A DNA stretch of 64,000 nucleotides. Origin: an uncultured Flavobacteriaceae bacterium (lineage in GTDB: Bacteria; Bacteroidota; Bacteroidia; Flavobacteriales; Flavobacteriaceae). Both the position numbers and the translations under genes were made by a program. Positions 31,840-42,112 of the stretch are shown piece by piece. Under the pieces are notes generated by a model that was not told where the DNA came from, made no database searches, and saw only the letters and a program-made list of their open reading frames with translations. The stretch's first letter is position 1. The number at the start of each line of letters is the position of its first letter. The stretch is taken from the NCBI GenBank assembly GCA_947494695.1, contig CANLWB010000008.1, positions 186,001 through 250,000 of the forward strand, given 5' to 3'.

Positions 31840-32336
31840 CCCAATGAGGTAGAGACGTATAAATCTAACACATAAACCTGGGGCAATTAATTAGATGATA
31901 TCCTAATCTCTATTTTAATTGCTCCTATTTTATGTTATATTCTTTAAAGAATACCACGATCTGCAAAGTATTTATATACAAAAGAGGTATAATACAATAA
32001 TAATTCAATGAACCTGATTTGCTATTTTTTGCAGTCCCCTTTTACCAAACGTTGAATACATCATTAATGATTTGAGTTAAAGTGGCAGCAGTATGTAACA
32101 AAAGTATTCTTCAGTACGCACGACAAATTTAGGTGTGAAAAATGTTAAAGAAATATGCATTTCGTCGAAATTAATCTAGAGTGCGTCTAAATTATTTATT
32201 TCAAAGACAATATTTCGGATGGATTCGGTAGGTTTATCGTAATATTGTACTTGTGAATATTATGTCCAGAGACATTTATAATTCATCCCATAAGAATTAA
32301 TAACACAAAAGTATTATTAATTTAAAAAATTAAACT

Positions 32337-32492
32337 ATGGCAATTGCTATAAAATCAATACCTGTATTAACTGAAAATGCTGCTTCAAACTTTGAAAAAA
32401 GAGCTGAAGAAAATACAGCAAACAGGGCTACTGTTGATTTTTCAAAAGAACGCTCTATTGCTGAAAAAATATTAGCCAAAGCCAAACTATAA
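32337..32492 (+). CDS. Small 51-aa protein, candidate antitoxin (absent from the supplied ORF track)
   Basis: MAIAIKSIPVLTENAASNFEKRAEENTANRATVDFSKERSIAEKILAKAKL*; ends 13 nt before the GNAT ORF. Confidence 0.7.
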   Translation: MAIAIKSIPVLTENAASNFEKRAEENTANRATVDFSKERSIAEKILAKAKL

Positions 32493-32505
32493 CATCTTAA
32501 TAGTT

Positions 32506-33114
32506 TTGGGATTTCTTTTAGACAAGTGTACTTTCACACCTTATAATGAGTCAGCAATTTGTGATTGTGATTCATTTAATTGTGGTCATGAAGATTTAAA
32601 TGACTTTTTTAAGAATGATTCTATTAATTGGTCTAGAGAACTTCTAGGTAAATCATATTGCTTTACTTTAGATAAAAACCCAAGTAAAATAGTTTGCGCA
32701 TTTACGGTTTCAAATGATAGCATAAAAACTAAAAAACTTCCTGGATCAAGACGCAAAAAAGTAATTAAACAAGTGCCTTCAGAAAAAAGAATGAGGAGTT
32801 ACCCCGCTGTATTGATAGGTAGACTAGGTGTTAATGAAGAATATAGAATGATCGAAGGAGAGGACAGTTCGACAGGAGACCAATTAATGGATTTTATTAA
32901 GTCCTGGTTTATAGATGACGCCAATAAAACAGGATGCCGATTTATTGTTGTAGATTCTTATAATGAACACAAGGCATTGAGATATTACAGAAGAAATGGC
33001 TTTGATCCTTTATTTTCTAGTGAAAATCAAGAAAAAGAATTTACAGGATTAAGAGAAGAGGATGTTCTAAAAACTAGAATGTTTTTCCTTGACTTAATCC
33101 TTTTTACAGATTAG
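32506..33114 (+). CDS. GNAT-family N-acetyltransferase, possible TA toxin
   Basis: CGHEDLNDFFKND, PAVLIGRLGVNEEYR, FIVVDSYNEHKALRYYRRNGFDPL resemble TacT/AtaT-type GNATs. TTG start. Confidence 0.8.
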   Translation: MGFLLDKCTFTPYNESAICDCDSFNCGHEDLNDFFKNDSINWSRELLGKSYCFTLDKNPSKIVCAFTVSNDSIKTKKLPGSRRKKVIKQVPSEKRMRSYPAVLIGRLGVNEEYRMIEGEDSSTGDQLMDFIKSWFIDDANKTGCRFIVVDSYNEHKALRYYRRNGFDPLFSSENQEKEFTGLREEDVLKTRMFFLDLILFTD

Positions 33115-34683
33115 TTAGTTCGTCCTAAAATTTAATACATCAGACCAGTCACTCCAATTTAGATTCTGATCCCGATAACGAACCCTCCAATAATAGGTTT
33201 TAAACGTATCCAGTTGTTCTATTTTTTCATGGGTAAGTGTTTTATTATTTTCTCCATGTTTAAGTGTCTTACTTTCAATCTGCTCCCAACGCTCTACAAC
33301 AAGGTCTTTAAAATCTTTACCTTCAGATATTTGCCAATGAGAAGCGGCATGTATCGACTTAGAACGTGTATAAGGCCCTTTAAACGCTCCGGCATTTAAA
33401 ATGACGTTGGTATTGGGAACCGTTCCATTATTTGGAAATAATACCAGGGGTGTTCTAGGTGTATATTCCTTTTTAGAAACGCTAACACTATCTCTTAACT
33501 CATTATACCTGATTCTATCTCTATTTCCGCGGCTTATCCATTTAGTAGTAAACTTTGGAACGCCGATATTTTCAACTTCTATTAATAAAAAACCATATTC
33601 GTCTTGAGTTACCGTAAATTCATGGTCTCCTTTGTTCAACGATTCTACGTGATCTCCTTCGCTATTAATGTTTTCAAAATGTATCCAAATATGTTTTTGA
33701 TTCTTAGACTGCCCTCTTGAGTACCCCTGTGCACGACCTGAAACGTGTAAACTAGGTTTCCCCGAAGTTTCTGTAAATTGTTCAATGGCTTTAATAGCTT
33801 TTTCCTCAAAACCTGACCCTGCTCCTGAGACATCGGGTGGATGAATTCCATGCCATTGTGCAAAAACAAAGTCTATGTTTTCATTTTCTGCTGCGTCGTT
33901 AAGCACCTTCTCTAACCACTCGAATTGAATTTTTGAACCTCCAATGTCTTGATTTGAGTTCAAACCAATTATTCTGGCATTGTTATAATCTGTATACCAC
34001 CACCGTTCGGAAAATGATGGATTACCATTTTCAGGTAGACTGAAATAATCAAAGTAATTAGCCGATTCATTAGCTGACTTATCTAACACGGGATAAACGG
34101 GTACTCGGGCAAATAGTTCTTGCGCTGGATTAAAAAAATGATTCTTCCAATTATTATAGGATTCCCTTTCTTTCGCAAGATCACCAGGAATCATAACCAA
34201 AGCCAGATTGTCTGGAATCTCCTCTTCAAATTCATTTTTAAAATACTCCATAACACCGGCATTTGTCACTTCAAAAAGCTTTTTTGGATTATTGGAGCCG
34301 TAGCCATTTATAGCGATGATGCTAAAGGATTCTTTATCTTTTTCAAGTGGCGGTGTTTTGAACTGATAAATTTTAGAAACTAGTATTCCGGTTTTTATTC
34401 TATAATAGTAGTTTGTGAAACGTTTAAGCCCTTCTATAGTTACTTCATGAATTTGTGAGCTACCAGAGTTTACAAAAAAAGCTATACCTGTTGCTTCTTT
34501 CCCCAATTTTTTGGACTTTCCCCATTCTACAATACTTTCTTCATTTGACGCGGTTTCCCACATAATTTTAATCGAAGTAGGCGTCGCATCTTGTAAATAA
34601 GGTTGTACTAATAGCTCGTTCGTTTGAGGGAAGGCCATAAAAGTGGATAACATTGATAATAGGGTGAATACATGCCATTTCAT
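33115..34683 (-). CDS. Metallophosphoesterase-like protein with purple-acid-phosphatase-type FnIII N-terminus
   Basis: QPYLQDATPTSIKIMWETASNEESIVEWG, VMIPGDLAKERESYNNW, FVFAQWHGIHPPD. Start at 34683 gives signal peptide MKWHVFTLLSMLSTFMAFPQ. Confidence 0.7.
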   Translation of the reverse strand: MKWHVFTLLSMLSTFMAFPQTNELLVQPYLQDATPTSIKIMWETASNEESIVEWGKSKKLGKEATGIAFFVNSGSSQIHEVTIEGLKRFTNYYYRIKTGILVSKIYQFKTPPLEKDKESFSIIAINGYGSNNPKKLFEVTNAGVMEYFKNEFEEEIPDNLALVMIPGDLAKERESYNNWKNHFFNPAQELFARVPVYPVLDKSANESANYFDYFSLPENGNPSFSERWWYTDYNNARIIGLNSNQDIGGSKIQFEWLEKVLNDAAENENIDFVFAQWHGIHPPDVSGAGSGFEEKAIKAIEQFTETSGKPSLHVSGRAQGYSRGQSKNQKHIWIHFENINSEGDHVESLNKGDHEFTVTQDEYGFLLIEVENIGVPKFTTKWISRGNRDRIRYNELRDSVSVSKKEYTPRTPLVLFPNNGTVPNTNVILNAGAFKGPYTRSKSIHAASHWQISEGKDFKDLVVERWEQIESKTLKHGENNKTLTHEKIEQLDTFKTYYWRVRYRDQNLNWSDWSDVLNFRTN

Positions 34684-35161
34684 TTTGAATTGGGGTTTTA
34701 GGTTTGATATGATTACTAATGTTTTGTAGGTTATGGGTTTAAGAGATTTAGCACATGAGCCAAACCTTCCAATAGGGGTTGTAAGTTTTTGCACACTTTT
34801 TTCACCTGCAAGAAACCGATGTAATGATAATTATAGCCGCAGTTATCGTTAATTTTACATTAAGAATCAAGCCTAGGTCAATCTTATAGGTTTTAGACAT
34901 GTTTTGTACATTGGTTTTTAAACAGGTTTTTCTCTTTCTAAAATAGCGACGTTCTGTCCTGTTGTACATCATTGCACACATAGAGTTAAACACACATATA
35001 AAACACTGATAATATCATGATTGCATAGTTTGAACATATAGTATGATAGCTTCAATGACACTTTTTCTATCATGTTTTACCCTCTTAAAGTATTAAAGCC
35101 TGTTGCATACAAACCGGAATTTAATCGCTCTTCTGTTTTAAAAAATTGAAAAAACTAATAA

Positions 35162-35189
35162 CTCATATTAACCGTAGGTTAAATATGAG
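35162..35189. repeat. Short inverted repeat, no T-tract
   Basis: CTCATATTAACC-gta-GGTTAAATATGAG, in the intergenic region between divergent genes. Confidence 0.5.
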
Positions 35190-35423
35190 CCTCAGCATCA
35201 TTTAGACCATATGAAAAAGTAAAATAGCCTCTTAATTACCAATAGCAGTTTCTCTAAAGTATTACGACCGTATTAAAATTTTTCAGTGTGAATAAAAACA
35301 TGAGCTTTAACCTGTTGTCAATTTGTGAATTTTACAATTAAAATTAGTGCATATAACACCTATTTTAGTAATTTGCGATGTATGTTGCTTTATGTCTATT
35401 AGATCAACGAAATCCAAATTGAA

Positions 35424-36482
35424 ATGAACGCTATTTTCTACATTGGTTGCTATACACAAATGCTCTCTGAAGATTTTGGAGGTAAAGGCCATGGTATCTA
35501 TACTGTACAGATACATCATGAAACAGGTGAATTAAAAGTTCTCCACACCTTTCCTTCGACAAACCCAGCTTACCTGGCATTAAGTGATGACCATACGCAC
35601 ATATATGCACTTACCGAAGTTCACGACTATGAAAATCCCAAAATTAAAGCCTTTAAAATACAGGAGGATTATTCGTTAAAATTTATAAACGAGCAGGCCA
35701 TAGATGGGAGCTTACCATGCCATATCGTTTATGCTAATAAGTGTTTATTAATAGCCTGTTATGGTTCTGGTAATGTTTTATTATTCCCTTTAAATGAGGA
35801 CGGCGAAATACGACCACATAACCAAAACCATCAACACCAGGGTCATAGTATAAATGTATCGCGGCAAGAAGCACCTCATGCACATCAAGTTATGATACAC
35901 CCTAATGGCAACGATGTTTTTGTTCCAGATTTGGGTATTGATAAGATCAAGGCTTATAAATTGAACGATATTGTATTGACTGCAATTTCTGAAAATGATA
36001 TTGCCGTTAACAAAGGCGGTGGCCCCAGGCACATGGTGTTTAACCAAGCGGGGGATTTAGGTTACGTCATCAATGAACTTACCGGAGACATTTCTATTAT
36101 AAAACAAACACAGGATCGATTCGAGTTTTTAAAATCAGTCAAATCGTTACCCGATACCTTCAAAGAAACTCCAAGTGCTTCCGCCATTAGAATTCACCCC
36201 AATGGCACCCACCTATATGCTGCAAACAGAACCTTCGACGCCATTACAATTTTTAAAATAAATGGTGAAGCACTGGAATTGCAGTCGTTTCAATCCACTC
36301 AAGGTAAAACCATAAGAGAATTTAATATTATCCTTAACGGCTCCTGGCTTATTGCTTGTTTACAAGATTCAGATGAAGTAATCTCTTATCGAATACAATC
36401 AAATGGCGAACTCATAGAACATCATCGCAGTAACCATATTTTATCTCCTGTTTGCGTTACTACAACTATACATGTAAAATAA
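35424..36482 (+). CDS. Lactonase family (6-phosphogluconolactonase-like seven-bladed propeller) protein
   Basis: HGIYTVQIHHETGELKVL, PNPAYLALS-like motif, HAHQVMIHPNGNDVFVPDLGIDKI, GGGPRHMVF. Confidence 0.88.
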   Translation: MNAIFYIGCYTQMLSEDFGGKGHGIYTVQIHHETGELKVLHTFPSTNPAYLALSDDHTHIYALTEVHDYENPKIKAFKIQEDYSLKFINEQAIDGSLPCHIVYANKCLLIACYGSGNVLLFPLNEDGEIRPHNQNHQHQGHSINVSRQEAPHAHQVMIHPNGNDVFVPDLGIDKIKAYKLNDIVLTAISENDIAVNKGGGPRHMVFNQAGDLGYVINELTGDISIIKQTQDRFEFLKSVKSLPDTFKETPSASAIRIHPNGTHLYAANRTFDAITIFKINGEALELQSFQSTQGKTIREFNIILNGSWLIACLQDSDEVISYRIQSNGELIEHHRSNHILSPVCVTTTIHVK

Positions 36483-36650
36483 CTCCATTGTGTTTTCTTA
36501 AAAATCACTTGTTTAAAAAAATAAAGTTCTCCTCTTCTCGATAAAACATAAAAAAATACATATGTTTGTATGTTTATACATTTTAACGTATAAATTAACT
36601 TTGAATCGGAGTTTATCACTCCACAATTAACTAAAAACACCCCATTTATT

Positions 36651-37169
36651 ATGAAAAAAACAAAATTTTTATTATTGACAATTCTTGCTATAGTTATTAA
36701 TACCAGCCTTACATCCTGTAAAGACAGTTCGAAAGGAGATACGTCTCAAATCGAAACTCCACAAGAAGAGGTAGAGGCTCCTAAAAAAGAAGCTTCAACT
36801 GCCGATATGGTTGTAGGAAACTGGATATTATCTAACATGGAATTAAAGGTAGATGAAGACGCCGGTAAAGATGATAAAATGGTTCAATTTGCTAAAGAAA
36901 TGATGAAGGAGTTTATTGGAAAATTTCACTATGACTTCAACGCCGATAAAACTTCTAAAATTACAATGCAGGGCCTTGGATCGGGTGGAGAAGATAAGAC
37001 TGAAAATGGTACATGGTCTTTATCTTCCGATAACAAAATCATTAGTATATCTGGTAATAATGGAAAAGAAGAAACATTTAACGTTGTTAGTACGGGCAGC
37101 AAAGAACTCGTCCTTTCTAAAAGTGAGGAAGGTATGGGAGAAACCATATTGACTCTTACAAAAAAATAA
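36651..37169 (+). CDS. Lipocalin-like lipoprotein, function unknown
   Basis: LTSC lipobox; MVVGNWILSNMELK...NGTWSLSSDNKIISI. Confidence 0.65.
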   Translation: MKKTKFLLLTILAIVINTSLTSCKDSSKGDTSQIETPQEEVEAPKKEASTADMVVGNWILSNMELKVDEDAGKDDKMVQFAKEMMKEFIGKFHYDFNADKTSKITMQGLGSGGEDKTENGTWSLSSDNKIISISGNNGKEETFNVVSTGSKELVLSKSEEGMGETILTLTKK

Positions 37170-37224
37170 ACATATAAATCGCTTATTAGTTTTGCTTAAC
37201 CTATTTTAGGTTAGAGATTCGTAG

Positions 37225-37264
37225 AGCACAATACAGGTATTTATAACGTGTATTGTGCTTTTTT
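37225..37264 (+). terminator. Rho-independent terminator
   Basis: AGCACAATAC...GTATTGTGCT hairpin followed by T6. Confidence 0.8.
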
Positions 37265-37384
37265 ATGTTATGAATATAGTTACAGTTAGTTCAATGAATT
37301 TTAACAGACAAAGGAACATATACTAGTTAAAATGCAGCAATTTATTAGAAGTATTTCGACTTTATAGGGAATCAAATGATTGCT

Positions 37385-38563
37385 TTACTCCAAAACACAA
37401 TCCTTTAAACTTATTTTCAAAAGGCTTTCAGATAATTGATTAAGTGCGTTTTCACTACCGGAAAAATGATACACTCTATGATAGTGGCCTATATGACGGT
37501 TTGGAGGAAGCTCAACAAATGCAGAGGTAGACTCTAATTCAAAAAAACTCGTTTTATGAGTTGTCGAGTAATCCATAGTACCATGATTGTAAATGGGGAT
37601 GATCTCCCCTTCATAAGGATTTTCTTGTTCTGTGACATGAGAATTCGAATACATGGTTTCCTTAGTTTTTCTATACTGAACAATGGTAAGCCTGTTTCTT
37701 TCTTGAGCATAGCAACCGTAAATATCTGGCGCCATAACATGAGGAATTCCAATTTTGCTTCTGTATTTCCCATCCGTTTTAAAGAGCATGACATCATTTT
37801 TTAACTGAAGTCTATCTGAATCCAATGGCCCCAAATACTTATAAACGTTGTCTAAAGACGCCATCTTTTCCGTAGGTATTATAACAACGGTATGGTCTGT
37901 ACCCTCAAACATTCCGGCATTCCAAATAGAGACGAGACCCGTTTCTTTTTTCCAGGCGTGGTCTCCCTTATTTTGAACGCTATGAGCACTCTCATAGGCG
38001 ACATAGTCTAAACTTTCATCAAATGTAATGTTAAGGTTCTGTTCAATGTCTTCTTTTTCTAAAAGCTTTATTTTTCTTAGCACTTCAAACTTAAACTCGG
38101 TTCCTATATGGTTTATAAGTTTTATGGTCTTGGCCATTAATACTTCCTTTAAGATGAATTTCTTTAACTGGTACGGTTCCGAGCTTAAGCTTGCTGGTAC
38201 GTTCCAATGCCCTTCGTCTAAAGGTTTTATTTGTTGAAAATAAAATGAATGCTGACTTCCCAAAGGTCCAAACCACACGCGATCCTCTCCTCCTATTGCA
38301 GCAATGTCCAGATGGTCTCCTTCTATAGCCAATCTATTTATCCAGCCATTGCTTACGCCTTGTAGGCCATCATATGTTGTCGTTAAAACCTTCCCTTGAA
38401 TGGCAGGTGCAATCGCTATTCTTCCTTTACCATTGTCTGAAAGTAACTCGATAACATCTGTTTTTGTAGCTATGGCTTCAACATCTTCGATATAAATTCG
38501 TTTGTTAGAATGACTACAGCCAAAAACAACGAGTAGTCCTACAATGCCCTTAATCCATTTCAT
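37385..38563 (-). CDS. DUF6786-like lipoprotein
   Basis: GCSHS lipobox; SNGWINRLAIEGDHLDIAAIGGEDRVWFGPLGSQHSFYF matches my recollection of this PUL-associated family. Confidence 0.6.
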   Translation of the reverse strand: MKWIKGIVGLLVVFGCSHSNKRIYIEDVEAIATKTDVIELLSDNGKGRIAIAPAIQGKVLTTTYDGLQGVSNGWINRLAIEGDHLDIAAIGGEDRVWFGPLGSQHSFYFQQIKPLDEGHWNVPASLSSEPYQLKKFILKEVLMAKTIKLINHIGTEFKFEVLRKIKLLEKEDIEQNLNITFDESLDYVAYESAHSVQNKGDHAWKKETGLVSIWNAGMFEGTDHTVVIIPTEKMASLDNVYKYLGPLDSDRLQLKNDVMLFKTDGKYRSKIGIPHVMAPDIYGCYAQERNRLTIVQYRKTKETMYSNSHVTEQENPYEGEIIPIYNHGTMDYSTTHKTSFFELESTSAFVELPPNRHIGHYHRVYHFSGSENALNQLSESLLKISLKDCVLE

Positions 38564-38622
38564 TCTAAATCGCCTTTAATTTTATAGATCTGTTCATTTC
38601 ATTTTGTTCGCCCGAGATTTGG

Positions 38623-40209
38623 CTAATCATTCCAATGTTGATTAACTATCGTTTGTATTTTCGGGTATTTAATATCGGTTTCGTTAAGTTCCTGTCTAAG
38701 CTTTTGAAGCTCCACTTTAAGCCTCTTTATAGTGTCTTTAAATGCAGGATCGTTATAACGATTGTGTAGCTCTTTTGGATCGTTTTTTAAGTCATAGAAT
38801 TCCCAGGTATGCGGTGTTTCCTTCTCGATTCCTTCATATTGTGTTGCCCAATAATGTGATTCAAATTCTGCTTCAGGAAGATAGTGTTTGCCGTAATAAA
38901 AAATGAGCTTATAGTCTTTGGTCCTTACCCCGAAATGAGCAGGAACGTAATGATGAATGATATGCATCCAATACCTGTAATATGTGGCTTCTCTCCAATG
39001 ATCTTCCTGCTTTCCCTGAAGGGTCTTTATAAAACTTTTACCCTGCATATATTCTGGTGTCTCACCTCCTGCTAATTCGATCATTGTAGGCGCATAATCG
39101 GTGTTGTTTATTAACAGATCTGTTACTTGTCCTTTATCAACACCCTTTGGATAATGAACAATAAAAGGCATTCTCATAGATTCGTCGTACATCCAGCGTT
39201 TATCTATATAATCATGCTCTCCAAGCATCATACCCTGATCACCTGTATAGATAATCACCGTGTTATCCCAAAGGCCCTCTTCTTTTAAAAATTTGAACAG
39301 TTTTCCCAAATTATCATCTACCCCTTTTACACACCTTAAATAGTCCTTTAAGTATTTTTGGTATGCCAAATGTGTTCTTAATTTAGGGTCTTTTGTATCT
39401 TTAAAAAATAACCCGGCATAATTACTATGATCGTTCCTATTTGTGTTTCTGGGGGTTATCGACGTTCCTATATAATGCATTAAACTATCGTTTTTACCTC
39501 GGGTACCCTCTGAGCCAAAATAGGGTTGGTTATACATGCTTGCCGGCTCTGGAATTTCTGTGTTTTTTAAATAATCTGCATACCTTGGAGCATATTCAAA
39601 CATATCATGAGGCGCCTTATAATGATGCATCAGGAAAAACGGTTTCGATTTATCAACCGTCTTAATGTAGTCTATAGTCGTATTGGTAATGACGTCACTG
39701 GAATGTCCTTTGGTTTTTATTTTATTATTAGGATATTTTCCTTGTCCTTTTTCCATGAACACCGGATCAAAATATGTCCCCTGACCGTCTAGTATCTTAT
39801 AATAATCGAAACCGCTTGGCTCTGAATGTAAATGCCATTTCCCTATAATAGCTGTGGTATACCCTAGTTTCTTTAGCTCTTGAGGTAAATATTGTTTTTC
39901 TTCATCTAATGCAATGTCTAAATCCAGAACGCCATTCGTTTGAGAATATTGACCGGTTATAATATTTGCACGACTGGGAGTACATATGGAATTGGTACAA
40001 AAGGCATTGTTAAATAACATGCCCTCTGATGCCAGTTTGTCTAAATTAGGAGTTGGATTAAGACCTGCCAATCGTCCGCCATAAGCTCCTAAAGCCTGAG
40101 AGGTATGATCGTCGCTCATTATAAAAATAATATTAAGCTTTTTGTTTTGAGCCCAGGAAAATGCCGTTATGAATAACGCAATAATTAAGGTATTCCCTAT
40201 CTGTTTCAT
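38623..40209 (-). CDS. S1 family sulfatase
   Basis: LNIIFIMSDDHTSQALGAYGG, SICTPSR, VIIYTGDQGMMLGEHDYIDKRWMYDES; signal peptide. Confidence 0.92.
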   Translation of the reverse strand: MKQIGNTLIIALFITAFSWAQNKKLNIIFIMSDDHTSQALGAYGGRLAGLNPTPNLDKLASEGMLFNNAFCTNSICTPSRANIITGQYSQTNGVLDLDIALDEEKQYLPQELKKLGYTTAIIGKWHLHSEPSGFDYYKILDGQGTYFDPVFMEKGQGKYPNNKIKTKGHSSDVITNTTIDYIKTVDKSKPFFLMHHYKAPHDMFEYAPRYADYLKNTEIPEPASMYNQPYFGSEGTRGKNDSLMHYIGTSITPRNTNRNDHSNYAGLFFKDTKDPKLRTHLAYQKYLKDYLRCVKGVDDNLGKLFKFLKEEGLWDNTVIIYTGDQGMMLGEHDYIDKRWMYDESMRMPFIVHYPKGVDKGQVTDLLINNTDYAPTMIELAGGETPEYMQGKSFIKTLQGKQEDHWREATYYRYWMHIIHHYVPAHFGVRTKDYKLIFYYGKHYLPEAEFESHYWATQYEGIEKETPHTWEFYDLKNDPKELHNRYNDPAFKDTIKRLKVELQKLRQELNETDIKYPKIQTIVNQHWND

Positions 40210-40346
40210 AGAAATTATGTGTCTTTAAATTGTTGTTTAACTAATAAAAGTCGGAGTTTCGACTTATACCGTATTTTAAATCGATCGCTAAGAATGTTCA
40301 TTCAGAACGTTACTGAAATCAAAATATATTTTGGTTGAAAGCCCCT

Positions 40347-40446
40347 AGCGCAGCCAACGAGAAGTCCGCCTGTCCAAACGACAGGGAATCTCATAATTTG
40401 TTTAGGTTTATGAGATTTCTCGACAGTTTATCCTGAGCGCAGCCAA
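40347..40446. repeat. REP-like intergenic repeat
   Basis: Direct repeat AGCGCAGCCAA at 40347-40357 and 40436-40446, plus inner hairpin GAATCTCATAA (40386-40396) / TTATGAGATTTC (40408-40419). Confidence 0.5.
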
Positions 40447-40538
40447 AGGGCTCGTTCCTTGCTCTATCGAAATGGCAAGCGACTTATATTTAATGTTTTA
40501 AACTTAAAACCTCAATCTTTTGATTAATTGAATCTGTT

Positions 40539-42101
40539 TTAATAATAAAAATTCCAGAAATCGTATTTTTCTCCTTTAATGTTTTCTTTTTTATCCCCCA
40601 ACTCTATGGCCTTAGCCTTCATTTCTTGTCTCATTCGGTCCATAAGCACCTTATTTTCAGGAAAAAAAGAAAGATCTCTAGTTTCCCATGGATCATCTTT
40701 TATATTGAAAAGCTGCGTGACTCTTGAACCCCTTACTTGCTCACCATATTTCCAATGTAAATCATTAGCTCTTACATACTCGACAAGTTTATAATCCCCA
40801 TTTCTATACGCTCTTTGAAATTGTTTGTAGGCGTGATACGTTGCGGTTCTCACCTGATCTGTTTTATGTTTGATTACAGGCAATAAACTCTTTCCATTTA
40901 CCGATTGTGGCACCTCAACACGAGTCAACTCACAAACTGTTGGAAAAATATCATGAATATAACTTAGTGCATCCACTTTTCTCCCCTTGTCTTTAATCAG
41001 GTTCCCAGAAAGTATAAACGGCACGTGAATTCCATCTTCATCATAAACATTTTGCTTTCCTAACAAACCGTGGTTTCCAACAGCAAGACCACTATCTCCG
41101 GCAAAAACGATCAAGGTATTGTCGTAAGCCCCGCTCTCCTTTAATGCCTCTATTATTTTCCCTATCTGGTCATCTAAATGGGTTATTATCGCATAATAAT
41201 CAGCTAAATGTTGCTTGGCAACCTCTTCTGTTCTTGGCCACGGCGCCAAGGCTTCGTCTCTTAAAAACATATGACCATTATCAAAAGGGTGCTGAGCCAT
41301 ATAAGAAGGCGGCAAGCTTATCGTTTCAGGGGCATACATATCCCGATATTCCTTTGGAGCCTGTCTGGGATCGTGAGGTGCATGAAAAGCTACATACATA
41401 AAAAACGGTGTCTTCTTTTTAGCCTTTTTTAAGTATTTAACGGCTTCTCTTGCAAAAACTTCCGATGTATGCGGACCATCGCGTTCTGTTCCAAACGGTC
41501 CCTTCTTATCGGCTTTAGTTATAGCTCTTCTTACTTCCTTCCCCTTATCACCATAGGTCAATACATAAGCATCTTCTTTTTTAAAAGCGCCTTTATTATC
41601 CCAATCATGAAAAGGCATTCTAAAATGATCTGTTAAGTACACGCCCCGTCCCATAATTTTTTCTCCTGAATCGAAAGAGCGTACCAATGATGGATTATCA
41701 TTATGCCATTTTCCAACAATATGCGTATTGTAGCCGGCATTTTTAAAAGTCTCCCCCATAGTTGCATGCGCACCGGGAATGGTGTGTCCCTGTCCTTGCA
41801 GGCTAAAAAGATGCCGTCCAGAATGTAACATAGCCCTGCTAGGAATACAGGTTGCTCCTGAAAATGCTCCCATTAAATAGGTGTTTGTAAAGGCCATGCC
41901 ATCGTTTGCCAGCGCATCCATATGAGGCGTTTTCACATCCATACCACCAAGGGCATGAACTCCCGAAAAACGATGGTCGTCCGTATAAATAACGAGAACG
42001 TTAGGTTTTTTGGGCATTTTCTGAGCCAAACTCTTCCAGGAAACTAAAAGAAAGGCCGATATAAGTGTAATTTTAGGTAAAGTTCGTAGTAATAAAATCA
42101 T
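40539..42101 (-). CDS. S1 family sulfatase
   Basis: PNVLVIYTDDHRFSGVHALGG, active site ATCIPSR, VFAGDSGLAVGNHGLLGKQN. Confidence 0.9.
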   Translation of the reverse strand: MILLLRTLPKITLISAFLLVSWKSLAQKMPKKPNVLVIYTDDHRFSGVHALGGMDVKTPHMDALANDGMAFTNTYLMGAFSGATCIPSRAMLHSGRHLFSLQGQGHTIPGAHATMGETFKNAGYNTHIVGKWHNDNPSLVRSFDSGEKIMGRGVYLTDHFRMPFHDWDNKGAFKKEDAYVLTYGDKGKEVRRAITKADKKGPFGTERDGPHTSEVFAREAVKYLKKAKKKTPFFMYVAFHAPHDPRQAPKEYRDMYAPETISLPPSYMAQHPFDNGHMFLRDEALAPWPRTEEVAKQHLADYYAIITHLDDQIGKIIEALKESGAYDNTLIVFAGDSGLAVGNHGLLGKQNVYDEDGIHVPFILSGNLIKDKGRKVDALSYIHDIFPTVCELTRVEVPQSVNGKSLLPVIKHKTDQVRTATYHAYKQFQRAYRNGDYKLVEYVRANDLHWKYGEQVRGSRVTQLFNIKDDPWETRDLSFFPENKVLMDRMRQEMKAKAIELGDKKENIKGEKYDFWNFYY

Positions 42102-42112
42102 TTTTATGGAAT

